Positions 63,970-64,000 of a stretch of DNA of 64,000 nucleotides are shown here, piece by piece. Within the stretch, counting starts at the first letter, position 1. The number at the start of each line of letters is the position of its first letter. The notes below the pieces were generated by a model that saw only the letters and a program-made list of their open reading frames with translations, had not been told where the DNA came from and searched no databases. The stretch is taken from assembly GCA_038380795.1 (NCBI GenBank), contig CM076277.1, forward strand, positions 525,501 to 589,500, given 5' to 3'. Origin of the DNA: Pyrocephalus nanus. Lineage: Eukaryota > Chordata > Aves > Passeriformes > Tyrannidae. Position numbers and translations under genes: made by a program.

Positions 63970-64000
63970 CTTCCATGGACAGCAAGAACTTGCTGCGGTG
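63970..64000 (+). repeat. Partial unit 18
   Basis: The first 31 bases match the start of every other unit, so the array continues beyond the right edge. The window's first base is the same phase point, so the left edge also cuts the array. Confidence 0.95.

Overview
The window is one uninterrupted tandem array of a 3.7-4.0 kb satellite repeat unit (macrosatellite). It holds 17 complete head-to-tail units plus the first 31 bp of an 18th, and it runs off both edges. I found no convincing protein-coding gene and no rRNA or tRNA gene. The CCCTAA/TTAGGG blocks in every unit, a retroviral-LTR-like stretch with RNA polymerase II signals, and a CpG-rich promoter-like stretch point to a vertebrate nuclear genome. 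Subtelomeric or pericentromeric heterochromatin is the likely location. I cannot name the species.

Each unit has the same layout, given here for unit 1 (the phase is arbitrary because the window starts there). 1-895: five diverged copies of a monomer of about 185 bp. 896-1121: interstitial telomeric array, CCCTAA on the + strand. 1121-1170: a decamer repeat. 1171-1367: unassigned sequence. About 1368-2080: an LTR-like fragment on the minus strand with CCAAT, TATA and AATAAA signals. 2097-2400: one full and one broken monomer. About 2401-2727: an insert with a second minus-strand CCAAT/CCAAT/TATA cluster in CpG-rich sequence. About 2728-3750: the rest of the broken monomer and five further monomers, which run straight into the next unit. 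The array is therefore a higher-order repeat of an old, diverged ~185-bp satellite that was broken up by a telomeric/LTR block and a promoter-like block before it was amplified.

The non-telomeric part of the unit is exactly 3524 bp in 15 of 17 units and 3525 bp in units 14 and 15, where a G8 run became G9. All other length change (3714-3991 bp) lies inside the telomeric block (190-467 bp). Substitutions between units are few and are shared in patches. This indicates recent amplification with ongoing unequal exchange or gene conversion.

The most interesting inference is functional. Both promoter-like elements in every unit point leftward, toward the telomeric block, and would transcribe its strand as UUAGGG. 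That is the geometry of TERRA (telomeric repeat-containing RNA), repeated 17 times inside an interstitial array. It is a hypothesis from sequence layout only and needs expression data.
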